Shown: one piece after another, positions 43,067 through 50,190 of the stretch
Layout of the letters: each line of letters opens with the position of its first letter
Numbering within the stretch: position 1 is the first letter of the stretch
Origin: Sulfobacillus benefaciens
GTDB taxonomy: Bacteria; Bacillota; Sulfobacillia; Sulfobacillales; Sulfobacillaceae
DNA length: 64,000 nucleotides
Assembly (NCBI GenBank): GCA_003023725.1
Contig: PXYT01000004.1
Location: 1-64,000, forward strand
Direction of reading: 5' to 3'
Position numbers and translations under genes: made by a program
Notes under the pieces: model-generated
What the model was told of the DNA's origin: nothing
The model's database searches: none
The model's input: only the letters and a program-made list of their open reading frames with translations

Positions 43067-44134
43067 TCACACATTAAACCGGAAATTTACGACATCTCCA
43101 TCATGCATGATATAGTCCTTGCCTTCGAGACGCACCAGACCTGCTTCTTTCGCTTGCACCATACTCCCGGCCTGGTCCAAATCGTGGAAGGCCACCACTT
43201 CCGCTCGTATGAATCCTCGTTCTATATCGGAATGAATCTTCCCCGCAGCCGTTTTTGCCGTGTCCCCCTGCCGGATTGTCCATGCCCGCACTTCATCTTC
43301 TCCGGCGGTCAGGAATGAAATAAGCCCAAGTTTACGATAAATAGCCTGAGCAACACGAGTCAGCCCCGATTCTTTGATACCCAGATCCTGCATAAACATG
43401 GCTCGGTCTTGGGCACTCAGTTCCTCCATTTCCTGCTCCATCGCGGCAGCCATCAAAACGACAGGAATTCCTTTCTCACCAGCCAAATTCTCTATGGTTT
43501 CCCTATCATCATACTGCCCAGACTGAAAGGCATGGTCATCCAAGTTAATAACCCATATCGCCGGCTTCAGTGTGAGAAACTGATAACCCCGGATCAACCT
43601 CAAGTCTTCCTCCGGTAAATCCATTTGCTCCAGACGTTGATCGTGTTCCAATGCATCAGTGAGCCGCTCAATGAGACTCAATTCCTGCCTTAGTTCCGGC
43701 GTAATTTTTTTTCCAGTGGTAATCCGAGTCCGCCGTTTTTCCAGTAGATCCAGATCGGATAGTCCCAGTTCCAGTTCCATGTCCTGAATATCCTCGAGCA
43801 AGTGAGGAGCCCCCAGTAAATCGGAGGGGAAACCGCGAACCACGTGAACCAAGGCATCGACCATTCTGACATCATTCAAAAACCGGTTGGGCCCGCCATT
43901 TTCCGACCGGCTTAGTCCCGGAACGTCCACGACCGCAATCGTTGCAGAAGTTTTCTTGCGTGGATGATACATCTGGGCCAACCGGTCCAGACGCGGATCG
44001 GGAATGGGCGCCAGTCCCCGGCGCGATTCCGTTTTACCTGCACCAAAAGCATTGGTTTCAGCCTTTAAGTTCGTTAATAAATTAAATACCGTTGTCTTGC
44101 CGGAAAATGGCAATCCAATCAATCCTACATCCAC
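43067..44134 (-). CDS. ychF: YchF/OLA1-family ATPase
   Basis: 355 residues from GTG 44134 with GGGGGACC upstream. P-loop LIGLPFSGKTTVFN, switch motif VVDVPGLSRSENG, and a C-terminal TGS-like domain ending YIMHDGDVVNFRFNV. YchF proteins bind ATP rather than GTP and associate with ribosomes and stress response. The nucleotide-specificity site reads VINLDDH. It is followed by hemL 84 nt further on. Confidence 0.93.
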   Translation of the reverse strand: MDVGLIGLPFSGKTTVFNLLTNLKAETNAFGAGKTESRRGLAPIPDPRLDRLAQMYHPRKKTSATIAVVDVPGLSRSENGGPNRFLNDVRMVDALVHVVRGFPSDLLGAPHLLEDIQDMELELGLSDLDLLEKRRTRITTGKKITPELRQELSLIERLTDALEHDQRLEQMDLPEEDLRLIRGYQFLTLKPAIWVINLDDHAFQSGQYDDRETIENLAGEKGIPVVLMAAAMEQEMEELSAQDRAMFMQDLGIKESGLTRVAQAIYRKLGLISFLTAGEDEVRAWTIRQGDTAKTAAGKIHSDIERGFIRAEVVAFHDLDQAGSMVQAKEAGLVRLEGKDYIMHDGDVVNFRFNV

Positions 44135-44180
44135 GAAAGGTCCCCCATTTCTTTCCCGATTATACAAAAAGGGACAGCAC

Positions 44181-44216
44181 AAAGAAACCTCACGCCTAAT
44201 TGGGTGAGGTTTCTTT
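44181..44216 (-). terminator. Rho-independent terminator with perfect 13-bp stem
   Basis: AAAGAAACCTCAC (44181-44193) and GTGAGGTTTCTTT (44204-44216) pair fully around a 10-nt loop; T-rich sequence runs into the stem on the minus strand. It lies 24 nt after the SASP-like gene and before ychF, separating their transcripts. Confidence 0.85.
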
Positions 44217-44239
44217 GCTCATTTTTCCGTGGCCCGGAA

Positions 44240-44401
44240 TCACGACGGTTCTTCGCTGGCAGAAGGCTTTTTCTCTTGACCGGGTTTTGTCACCTCGTCT
44301 GCAGAACTTAAATCAATTCCCAGTTCGCGTGCGACTTCACTTTGAAATTTTTCTTGATTAAATGTGGCGAGACGTTTCCTTTGCTCTTTCTCATCTGCCA
44401 T
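44240..44401 (-). CDS. Small acid-soluble spore protein-like peptide
   Basis: A 53-residue polar protein starting MADEKEQRKRLATFNQ, with AAGGAGGG 7 nt upstream of ATG 44401. The core FQSEVARELGIDL resembles the first conserved segment of alpha/beta-type SASP, including the SEVA stretch where germination protease GPR cuts between Glu and the next residue. The second conserved DNA-binding segment is absent; the tail is acidic and Lys/Pro/Ser-rich. So this is a diverged or shortened relative, and DNA binding is uncertain. It has its own strong terminator. Confidence 0.5.
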   Translation of the reverse strand: MADEKEQRKRLATFNQEKFQSEVARELGIDLSSADEVTKPGQEKKPSASEEPS

Positions 44402-44503
44402 CTCGGGTCCCTCCTTGGCTGTCTTGACCAATGTTTCAGCCTTAGAGTCTCCCTGCGAATTCACATTTATGCTTCCGAGTAAAGGAACTTTGCTCCTGTC
44501 CGT

Positions 44504-44932
44504 CTATCCATGACCCAAGACTTCCTTCATCTCGTCGTTGATAAATATCCGTGCCTCGATGTCTGCAGATTTGACCAACATCTGTGAAACACTGCAATAT
44601 TTTTCCTGGCTCAGATGAACGGCCCGCGAAATCTTATCCTGTACATCATCAAACGTTGTAAACCGATAATTGAGGATAATTTTTGTAAAAATTTTCGGAT
44701 GCTCGGACGCCCGTTCCGCGTCCATGTCCATAACAAAATTGTCCACTTTCACACGCATCTTCCTGAGAATGGACACGACGTCAATCCCGGTGCATCCGGC
44801 CAAAGCCATCAGAGTCAGATCCATAGGCCGCACTCCAGAATTTTTCCCCCCGACATCCGGGGAGGAATCCATTACGACGGAATGCCCTGTGGGCGCCGTG
44901 GCCACAAATTGCATATCGCCAGTATATTTCAC
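44504..44932 (-). CDS. OsmC-family protein (YhfA-like)
   Basis: About 142 residues of the OsmC/Ohr fold: VKYTGDMQFVATAPTGH, then RPMDLTLMALAGCTGIDV and EKYCSVSQML, which hold the two conserved Cys of peroxide-reducing members. It is most like the YhfA-type OsmC group. The start is uncertain. GTG 44932 is in frame. A strong AGGAAGGGG upstream instead faces an out-of-frame ATG that encodes only MDQNIAR and stops one base before this GTG. It follows the Cas4-like gene by 32 nt. Confidence 0.85.
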   Translation of the reverse strand: MKYTGDMQFVATAPTGHSVVMDSSPDVGGKNSGVRPMDLTLMALAGCTGIDVVSILRKMRVKVDNFVMDMDAERASEHPKIFTKIILNYRFTTFDDVQDKISRAVHLSQEKYCSVSQMLVKSADIEARIFINDEMKEVLGHG

Positions 44933-44964
44933 CTCAACGTGCGATATTTTGATCCATCCCCTTC

Positions 44965-45678
44965 CTAATTGGAATGTTCTGCACGCTCGGAAAGAGACCC
45001 ATAAGATCCCGTGGTAAAAAACTGTTCGGGTAATGGTGGGTTCGGTTCCCACTGGGGATGACTTTGCACCCTTTCGTCTCGTTCCTCCGCTGTCTTAAAG
45101 CAGCGTTGCCAACGGTCACAATAAAGGCACCGGACGCTAATTTCCCGCGAAGGCAAAGTCCTTTGGAGCTGATGGGTCTGCGCCAATTGAATCCGCTCCA
45201 CAATCCATGCCTTCCACTGTGGATCAGGCAGAAGATCCCACCCCAAACGCTCTTCACTCTCCCGGTTGTCAACAATGAGCCGTCCCATGTCATAGTTCCC
45301 CAAATTCACATACAGAGCCAACTGAGCCCAGTGATCAAATACCGGGCCATGTGCCGCAATTTCCCTGAATTTATCATCATGAACGGTCTTGTACTCAACC
45401 GCCACAGTCTGGCCGTTTTCCCGAACTACCGCATCGATTCGGCCGGAAATGCCCAATTCTTCGTTTTTTACAGGAAGTTCAAGCCCCACCACCTCGCCCT
45501 GCCGGGCGATGCCTGCTTGAAATGTCTTGTGCCATGATGCTCCGGCGCGCATGGCGGCTAAGGTATCGTCGGTCATTATGCGCCCAAATCCCAGCAGATC
45601 CATCACCACATATCTCAGGCATCGCCCGGCCAGGGACGGCGCAAACGTTTTGGGTTTTTTCGACCTGGCCGCCGCCAC
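44965..45678 (-). CDS. Cas4/RecB-like Fe-S nuclease, orphan
   Basis: A 237-residue PD-(D/E)xK nuclease from GTG 45678 with GGAGG upstream. The nuclease motif is GRIDAVV then VAVEYKTV (D...ExK). An N-terminal Cys (SLAGRCLRY) plus CLYCDRWQRC near the C-terminus give the four Cys that hold a [4Fe-4S] cluster in Cas4 and AddB-type domains. No CRISPR array or cas gene is in the window, so it is likely a stand-alone DNA repair or exonuclease protein. It is in a minus-strand run with OsmC and the UPF0173 hydrolase. Confidence 0.75.
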   Translation of the reverse strand: MAAARSKKPKTFAPSLAGRCLRYVVMDLLGFGRIMTDDTLAAMRAGASWHKTFQAGIARQGEVVGLELPVKNEELGISGRIDAVVRENGQTVAVEYKTVHDDKFREIAAHGPVFDHWAQLALYVNLGNYDMGRLIVDNRESEERLGWDLLPDPQWKAWIVERIQLAQTHQLQRTLPSREISVRCLYCDRWQRCFKTAEERDERVQSHPQWEPNPPLPEQFFTTGSYGSLSERAEHSN

Positions 45679-45716
45679 GGCATGTCCTCCTTCCCGTCCC
45701 TGAATTTGTTATCTCT

Positions 45717-46424
45717 TTAGTGATATTGCTGTCCAGGCTCAAGAACTTCCACAATGCTGGAACTCTCAGCCAATAAATCCTTTAAAGCGTCCGGGCTTCC
45801 GGTCAGCGCTTCAAATGTCCCGTAATGCATGGGAATGACGACTTTGGGTTCGAGCAGGCCGACGGCATACGCGGCTTCTTTAGGGCTCATGGTAAAATGC
45901 CCGCCAATAGGCAGCAAAGCCACATCCGGCCGATACAAGTTCTTGATTAATGTCATATCACCGAAAACATTGGTGTCTCCGGCATGATAGACACTCAATC
46001 CGTTTTCCATGGTCACAACAAAACCGCTGGCCTCTCCGCCGTAAATCACCCCGGCACTTGTGGAAATCCCGGAACTGTGGTCGGCGTAAACCATCGTGAT
46101 TTTAATGTCACCGAATTCCAAGGTGCCGCCCTTATTCATTCCCACCGTTTTGCTCACGCCCTGTGTTCCCAAATATGTAGCAATCTCAAAATTACTGATA
46201 ACCGGCGCCCCGGTTTTTTTGGCCAAAGCCGCCGCGCTGCCCATGTGATCGAAATGTCCGTGTGTCAAAAGGATGTAATCCGCCTTGTCCCAGTCAAAAA
46301 ATTTTTGCGGACATTTGGGATTTCCCTCCAACCACGGATCAAAAACGATATATTTCTCCCCAGGAGTTTTCAAAACAAACGTTGCATGTCCCAGCCAGGT
46401 TAATTCGGCACCGTCAAGTCCCAT
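45717..46424 (-). CDS. Metal-dependent hydrolase, UPF0173 (metallo-beta-lactamase fold)
   Basis: 235 residues from ATG 46424 with AAGGAAGGG upstream. The metal motif LTHGHFDHMG (HxHxDH) and later His residues in YHAGDTNVFGDM and IPMHYGTF fit the UPF0173 group of the metallo-beta-lactamase superfamily. LTWLGHATFVL near the N-terminus is the group's opening. Substrate is unknown. It is separated from the nuclease gene by 38 nt. Confidence 0.88.
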   Translation of the reverse strand: MGLDGAELTWLGHATFVLKTPGEKYIVFDPWLEGNPKCPQKFFDWDKADYILLTHGHFDHMGSAAALAKKTGAPVISNFEIATYLGTQGVSKTVGMNKGGTLEFGDIKITMVYADHSSGISTSAGVIYGGEASGFVVTMENGLSVYHAGDTNVFGDMTLIKNLYRPDVALLPIGGHFTMSPKEAAYAVGLLEPKVVIPMHYGTFEALTGSPDALKDLLAESSSIVEVLEPGQQYH

Positions 46425-46521
46425 GGTTATTCCCTTCCTTTCGCTGCTCACTGGTTTGTTTGTTGTTTGTATCTCGAGTATTTTGACAAACTGTGTCAGA
46501 CGGTTCAGCATACTGACATTC

Positions 46522-47196
46522 TCAGTTCCCATGCTGATCAGACAAGATACTCATCTGCCACAAAGCATAAAGTTCCGGCCACGAATATACAAGAGAATCC
46601 GCTCCGGATTTCACGAGATCTTCAGCACGAAACGTGTTGTAGCATAATCCTATGGCCAAACATCCCGCTGTTTTAGCCGCCATCATATCATAAGGACTAT
46701 CGCCTACATACCAGGCATTGTGAGCCGGCACCCCCAGAATTTCAAGCGCATGCTGCAGTGGTTCGGGATGAGGTTTATGGTTCTCAGTCGAATCATAATG
46801 AACAATGGTGGCAAACATGCCGTCCAAACCATAAAGTTCGAGACCATGACGTGCCATATCGAGTCGCTTCGAAGTCACCACCGCCATGATCAGCCCTTCC
46901 TTTGACCACTTCTGCAGCACTTCTGCGGCCCCCGGAATCACCGATACCATTTGGTCATGATAGGCGTGGTTGTGTGTCCGGTACAGGGCTACCAAACGCT
47001 GAATCTCAGGTGGTGGCAGCAAGGGACGCATAACACGGAACTGATCGTCCAGAGACTTGCCAAAGTGCACCATGACTTCTTCCCGAGTCACCCTTTGCCC
47101 GAGACCCCGACGGAATGTATAGAGAAAACTTTGAACGATAAGCTCGGTCGTGTCCAAAATCGTCCCGTCCAGATCAAAGAGCAAAGCTTGTGTCAC
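46522..47196 (-). CDS. HAD-superfamily phosphatase (PpaX/Gph-like)
   Basis: 224 residues from GTG 47196 with GGAGGGAGA 8 nt upstream. Motif I is LLFDLDGTILDTTE; motif II MAVVTSKR; motif IV YVGDSPYDMMAA. The helical cap and length fit pyrophosphatase PpaX or phosphoglycolate phosphatase; these cannot be separated. The start overlaps the stop of the HIBADH-family gene (GTGA), indicating translational coupling. Confidence 0.87.
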   Translation of the reverse strand: MTQALLFDLDGTILDTTELIVQSFLYTFRRGLGQRVTREEVMVHFGKSLDDQFRVMRPLLPPPEIQRLVALYRTHNHAYHDQMVSVIPGAAEVLQKWSKEGLIMAVVTSKRLDMARHGLELYGLDGMFATIVHYDSTENHKPHPEPLQHALEILGVPAHNAWYVGDSPYDMMAAKTAGCLAIGLCYNTFRAEDLVKSGADSLVYSWPELYALWQMSILSDQHGN

Positions 47197-48074
47197 GAAG
47201 AATGTCTCCCTCCGGAATTCCATCGTTTGATATAACTTGACTCATCCTCATCCCGAAACCCCTGCTCGGCATGTTCCTGATATAAAGGAAGTGCGCACCT
47301 TCCCAGGTCTGCAGAAAACTCCGTTTGCTCGGCCAGTTCAATAGCCAGGCGAAAATCTTTCAGGCGGTTGGCGACTGAAAAACCCGGTGTATAATCGTTT
47401 TTCTTCAACCGCTCCAGCATCTTGGTCAGTTCATAACTTTGAGCCGAGCCAAAACTCATCACGGTTTCGATATCTTCCAGACCAAGTCCCCGGTTCATGG
47501 CAAATTGCAACCCTTCGGCAGCCGCCATCAAATTCAGTGACGAGACCATATTAGACACCAGTTTGAGAGTCTGGCCCTGTCCGAGCTCCCCAACATGCAG
47601 TATTCTCTGACCCATTTGTCGCAAATACGGCTCTATCCGTTCAAAATCTTGCCGTCGCGCCCCGACCATTATCGTTAATGTACCGTTCTCGGCACCTACA
47701 TCGCCTCCTGTCACAGGAGCGTCGGCCCACCAACATCCCTTGCCCTCTACCAAGCTGGCCATTTCGCGAGTGGTCTTTGGAGAAAGCGTGGAATGGTCCA
47801 GAACCAGGGAATCCGGCTGGATTCCCTGCAACACGCCGTGATCTCCCCGGATGACATCACGCAGCGCATTGTCGTCTGTGACCATTATGAGAATCAAGCT
47901 GCTGGCCCGAGCCAGGTCTTTCGGGGTGTCATACCATGTAGCGCCCTGATCGACAAGATCTCGACCCTTTTCTTTTGTCCGGTTATAAATATTAATCGGC
48001 TGGTGCTTGAGCAGATTCCGTGCCATCCTTTGGCCCATAATTCCCAGTCCAATAAAACCAATACGCTCCTTCAG
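47193..48074 (-). CDS. 3-hydroxyisobutyrate dehydrogenase-family oxidoreductase with a CTG start
   Basis: A 293-residue beta-hydroxyacid dehydrogenase. Starting at CTG 48074 recovers the N-terminal NAD(P) motif (RIGFIGLGIMGQRMARNL), which any ATG start would remove. AAGGAGG lies 7 nt upstream of that CTG and an in-frame stop lies just before it, so CTG is the only sensible start. The catalytic Lys is in GQTLKLVSNMV, with GDVGAENGTLTIMVGA as family core. It could act on 3-hydroxyisobutyrate, tartronate semialdehyde or glyoxylate-type substrates. Confidence 0.87.
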   Translation of the reverse strand: MKERIGFIGLGIMGQRMARNLLKHQPINIYNRTKEKGRDLVDQGATWYDTPKDLARASSLILIMVTDDNALRDVIRGDHGVLQGIQPDSLVLDHSTLSPKTTREMASLVEGKGCWWADAPVTGGDVGAENGTLTIMVGARRQDFERIEPYLRQMGQRILHVGELGQGQTLKLVSNMVSSLNLMAAAEGLQFAMNRGLGLEDIETVMSFGSAQSYELTKMLERLKKNDYTPGFSVANRLKDFRLAIELAEQTEFSADLGRCALPLYQEHAEQGFRDEDESSYIKRWNSGGRHSS

Positions 48075-48346
48075 TGTTTTTCCTCCTTAGCTAGCGTTAT
48101 TTTCGTATGCTGGGAACCTTTTTGGCATTAAAGCATTTTTAGCCTAAATCTCCGGCCATTGCCAAAAGAGTGCTTCTATCATCAGCATACCAGACCCGTC
48201 AACGCAGTAAATGCCGATTATTGTAACCTTAAATCCAGTCTCTGCAAGGCCCAGGGAACCTCTCCTCTTTCTGTTGAGTTGCGTTATAATAACAAAAGAA
48301 GTTTAAGGTCCTTGTACTCGATGTTAATTTTCGGTCAGGGAGGAGG

Positions 48347-48805
48347 ATGGTCAGTACGGCACCATCAAAACACCGTTGGCACCATCTCGTTGGAGTCAGT
48401 CTCATCGTGTTGACGGCACCAGCGCTGGTAGCGGGTTGCGGTCAAACGCCCGTGGCCAGTACCTCCCACAGTGTTGGCACGAAGACTGCTGTTCTAGGAT
48501 TATCCGGGATCAAAATGATCCTAAGTTACCAGCCATCTCCTCCTGTGTCTTTGAAAACATTTCATACCAAAGTCAACTTGGTGGCATCCGGGGGGAAGCC
48601 TATTGCAAATGCCCATGTGACGATGCACTTAAAAATGCTGGAAATGGACATGCCGATTCAGAATGTCCGACTTAAGAGTGATGGCCGGGGCCAGTACAGC
48701 GGACATAGTATATTCTTCATGGCCGGCCCCTGGCAAATGACAACGGATGTCACGGTAAACGGAAAAACTATGAAGGAGTCATTGACGGTCCATGTCGGCA
48801 ATTAA
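48347..48805 (+). CDS. FixH/YtkA-like lipoprotein
   Basis: A 152-residue protein with a lipoprotein signal ending in the lipobox LVAGC. The mature part holds a YtkA/FixH-like domain (VNLVASGGKPIANAHVTMHLKM, Met-rich MLEMDMPIQN, FFMAGPWQMTTDVTV). Such domains accompany copper delivery and cbb3-oxidase assembly. Met residues might bind Cu(I). It opens a four-gene run with a membrane protein, a SafE/UreH2 protein and a FixI-like copper ATPase. Its end overlaps the next gene by 14 nt. Confidence 0.78.
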   Translation: MVSTAPSKHRWHHLVGVSLIVLTAPALVAGCGQTPVASTSHSVGTKTAVLGLSGIKMILSYQPSPPVSLKTFHTKVNLVASGGKPIANAHVTMHLKMLEMDMPIQNVRLKSDGRGQYSGHSIFFMAGPWQMTTDVTVNGKTMKESLTVHVGN

Positions 48806-49370
48806 TACAGATCCCTCAACTGACACCCGGCCCGCGATGGTGCGAGCCGTCAGAAACCGGGAATGGCGATATATTGCGTTGATTTTTTCGCTGGCGGGAT
48901 ATGCCGCAGCGGTTTCTTATCCCATTCAGTCCTTGAGCTATCTCGCCGATCGCGGCGGCTGCGTTGACAATCACACCCTGCAGTATACCGGCATTTTGCT
49001 GGCGGGATTATTAGGGGGACTGGCTTTGGGACCCTGGGTGCTAAAGTGGTCGGCCAGCGCACTCAGAGCCTTACTGCCCCAGGTTTCCGAGGACCTCCGC
49101 TATCGTCGTCTTAAGGCACTCTCCGTGGCATTTATTTTATTGGGAATGGCTATCGACTTTCTGTGGATTGTCCCGTCACTCAATTTGTTTATCGACCGGC
49201 ATACTCCTTTATTGGTGGAAGTGGATTTGATTCTTTATCTTATGGGTGCCATCGCCGGGTCTTCCTGGTACGTTATTTTGGATCGCCAGTCTTGGCTCGG
49301 AATTCTGGTGACCCCGGCCATGTCTCTCATGATTATCGGCAGTGTATTGTCAGGTCACGGATGGTGCTGA
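48792..49370 (+). CDS. Four- or five-span membrane protein, unknown
   Basis: A 192-residue hydrophobic protein with spans around residues 27-45, 63-82, 107-128, 140-160 and 165-185. An extracytoplasmic loop with one Cys (DRGGCVDN) and a final Cys could pair. No family is recognised. Its overlap with the FixH-like gene and position before the SafE-like and FixI-like genes suggest a part in copper or cytochrome maturation. Confidence 0.6.
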   Translation: MSAINTDPSTDTRPAMVRAVRNREWRYIALIFSLAGYAAAVSYPIQSLSYLADRGGCVDNHTLQYTGILLAGLLGGLALGPWVLKWSASALRALLPQVSEDLRYRRLKALSVAFILLGMAIDFLWIVPSLNLFIDRHTPLLVEVDLILYLMGAIAGSSWYVILDRQSWLGILVTPAMSLMIIGSVLSGHGWC

Positions 49371-49455
49371 GAACAAACAGCCACGGCCAGGGAAAGGGCA
49401 AAAACAGCTCTTTGCCGGCTAAAGGGTTAATTAAAGAAGAGGCGAAAGATTAGTT

Positions 49456-50190
49456 ATGAGTGCACTGCTTCTGTGGGCTTTGGGTGTCGGCTTATTACAA
49501 GGGTTCTTACACTGCACGGGAATGTGCGGGCCTTTCGTCCTGGCCTTTAGCATGTCGACCCAAAGCCGTTTCGAATCCGGCGGAAAAACTCATCCGCCCC
49601 GCCGCGTTATTGAGACTCATCTGGCCCACAATTTGGGACGTATTTTATCCTTCGCCGTTTTAGGAGCCATTTTTGGTTTTTTGGGCCACTTCGTGAACAC
49701 CGCCGGCCATATCACCGGTCTCGACGCGGCTGCCGGGATACTGGGCGGCGTCATGATGCTGTTTTGGGCCTTCGACGAGCTCAGAACCGGCCACGGAGGC
49801 AGCTTCATGGAAAAGTGGTCTCTTTTGCAATGGGGACCGGTTAAAAAAGTTTTCCGCCGGCTCATGAGAACTCGTAGCCCGAGGGAATCCTTTTTTGCCG
49901 GGCTGATCCTGGGAATTCATCCCTGCGGCCTGATTTTTGCCATGCTCCTCTCTGCCGCGGCCACGGGCTCTCCCGTGTCCGGCGCGCTAATCTTGCTCGT
50001 ATTCGGCGTCGGCACCAGCCCTGCCCTGTTAAGCGTGGCCATCGCGGGGTGGTACGGCCGCAAAAGACTGCAGAGCCGAAGATTCACATACCTCGCGGCC
50101 GGTTTAATCGCTATAAGCGGTATCATCTTCATGCTGCGGGGATTTGCTGTAAATGGCTGGATTCCGGAGGTGAATCCATGGCTGTTCTAA
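49456..50190 (+). CDS. SafE/UreH2-type membrane protein of cytochrome-oxidase biogenesis
   Basis: A 244-residue, six-helix protein of the group annotated sulfite exporter TauE/SafE or cytochrome c biogenesis (UreH_2). It carries the helix-1 motif LHCTGMCGPFV (HCxGMCG) and a repeated helix motif GIHPCGLIFAM, both typical of members linked to cbb3 oxidase and copper ATPase genes. Cys/Met/His in these motifs may pass copper. The next gene, a FixI-like ATPase, starts 13 nt before its stop. Confidence 0.82.
   Translation: MSALLLWALGVGLLQGFLHCTGMCGPFVLAFSMSTQSRFESGGKTHPPRRVIETHLAHNLGRILSFAVLGAIFGFLGHFVNTAGHITGLDAAAGILGGVMMLFWAFDELRTGHGGSFMEKWSLLQWGPVKKVFRRLMRTRSPRESFFAGLILGIHPCGLIFAMLLSAAATGSPVSGALILLVFGVGTSPALLSVAIAGWYGRKRLQSRRFTYLAAGLIAISGIIFMLRGFAVNGWIPEVNPWLF

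Noticed and set aside
44965-45678. Part of a CRISPR-Cas system
   Set aside because: No array of spaced repeats and no other cas gene is present in the window.
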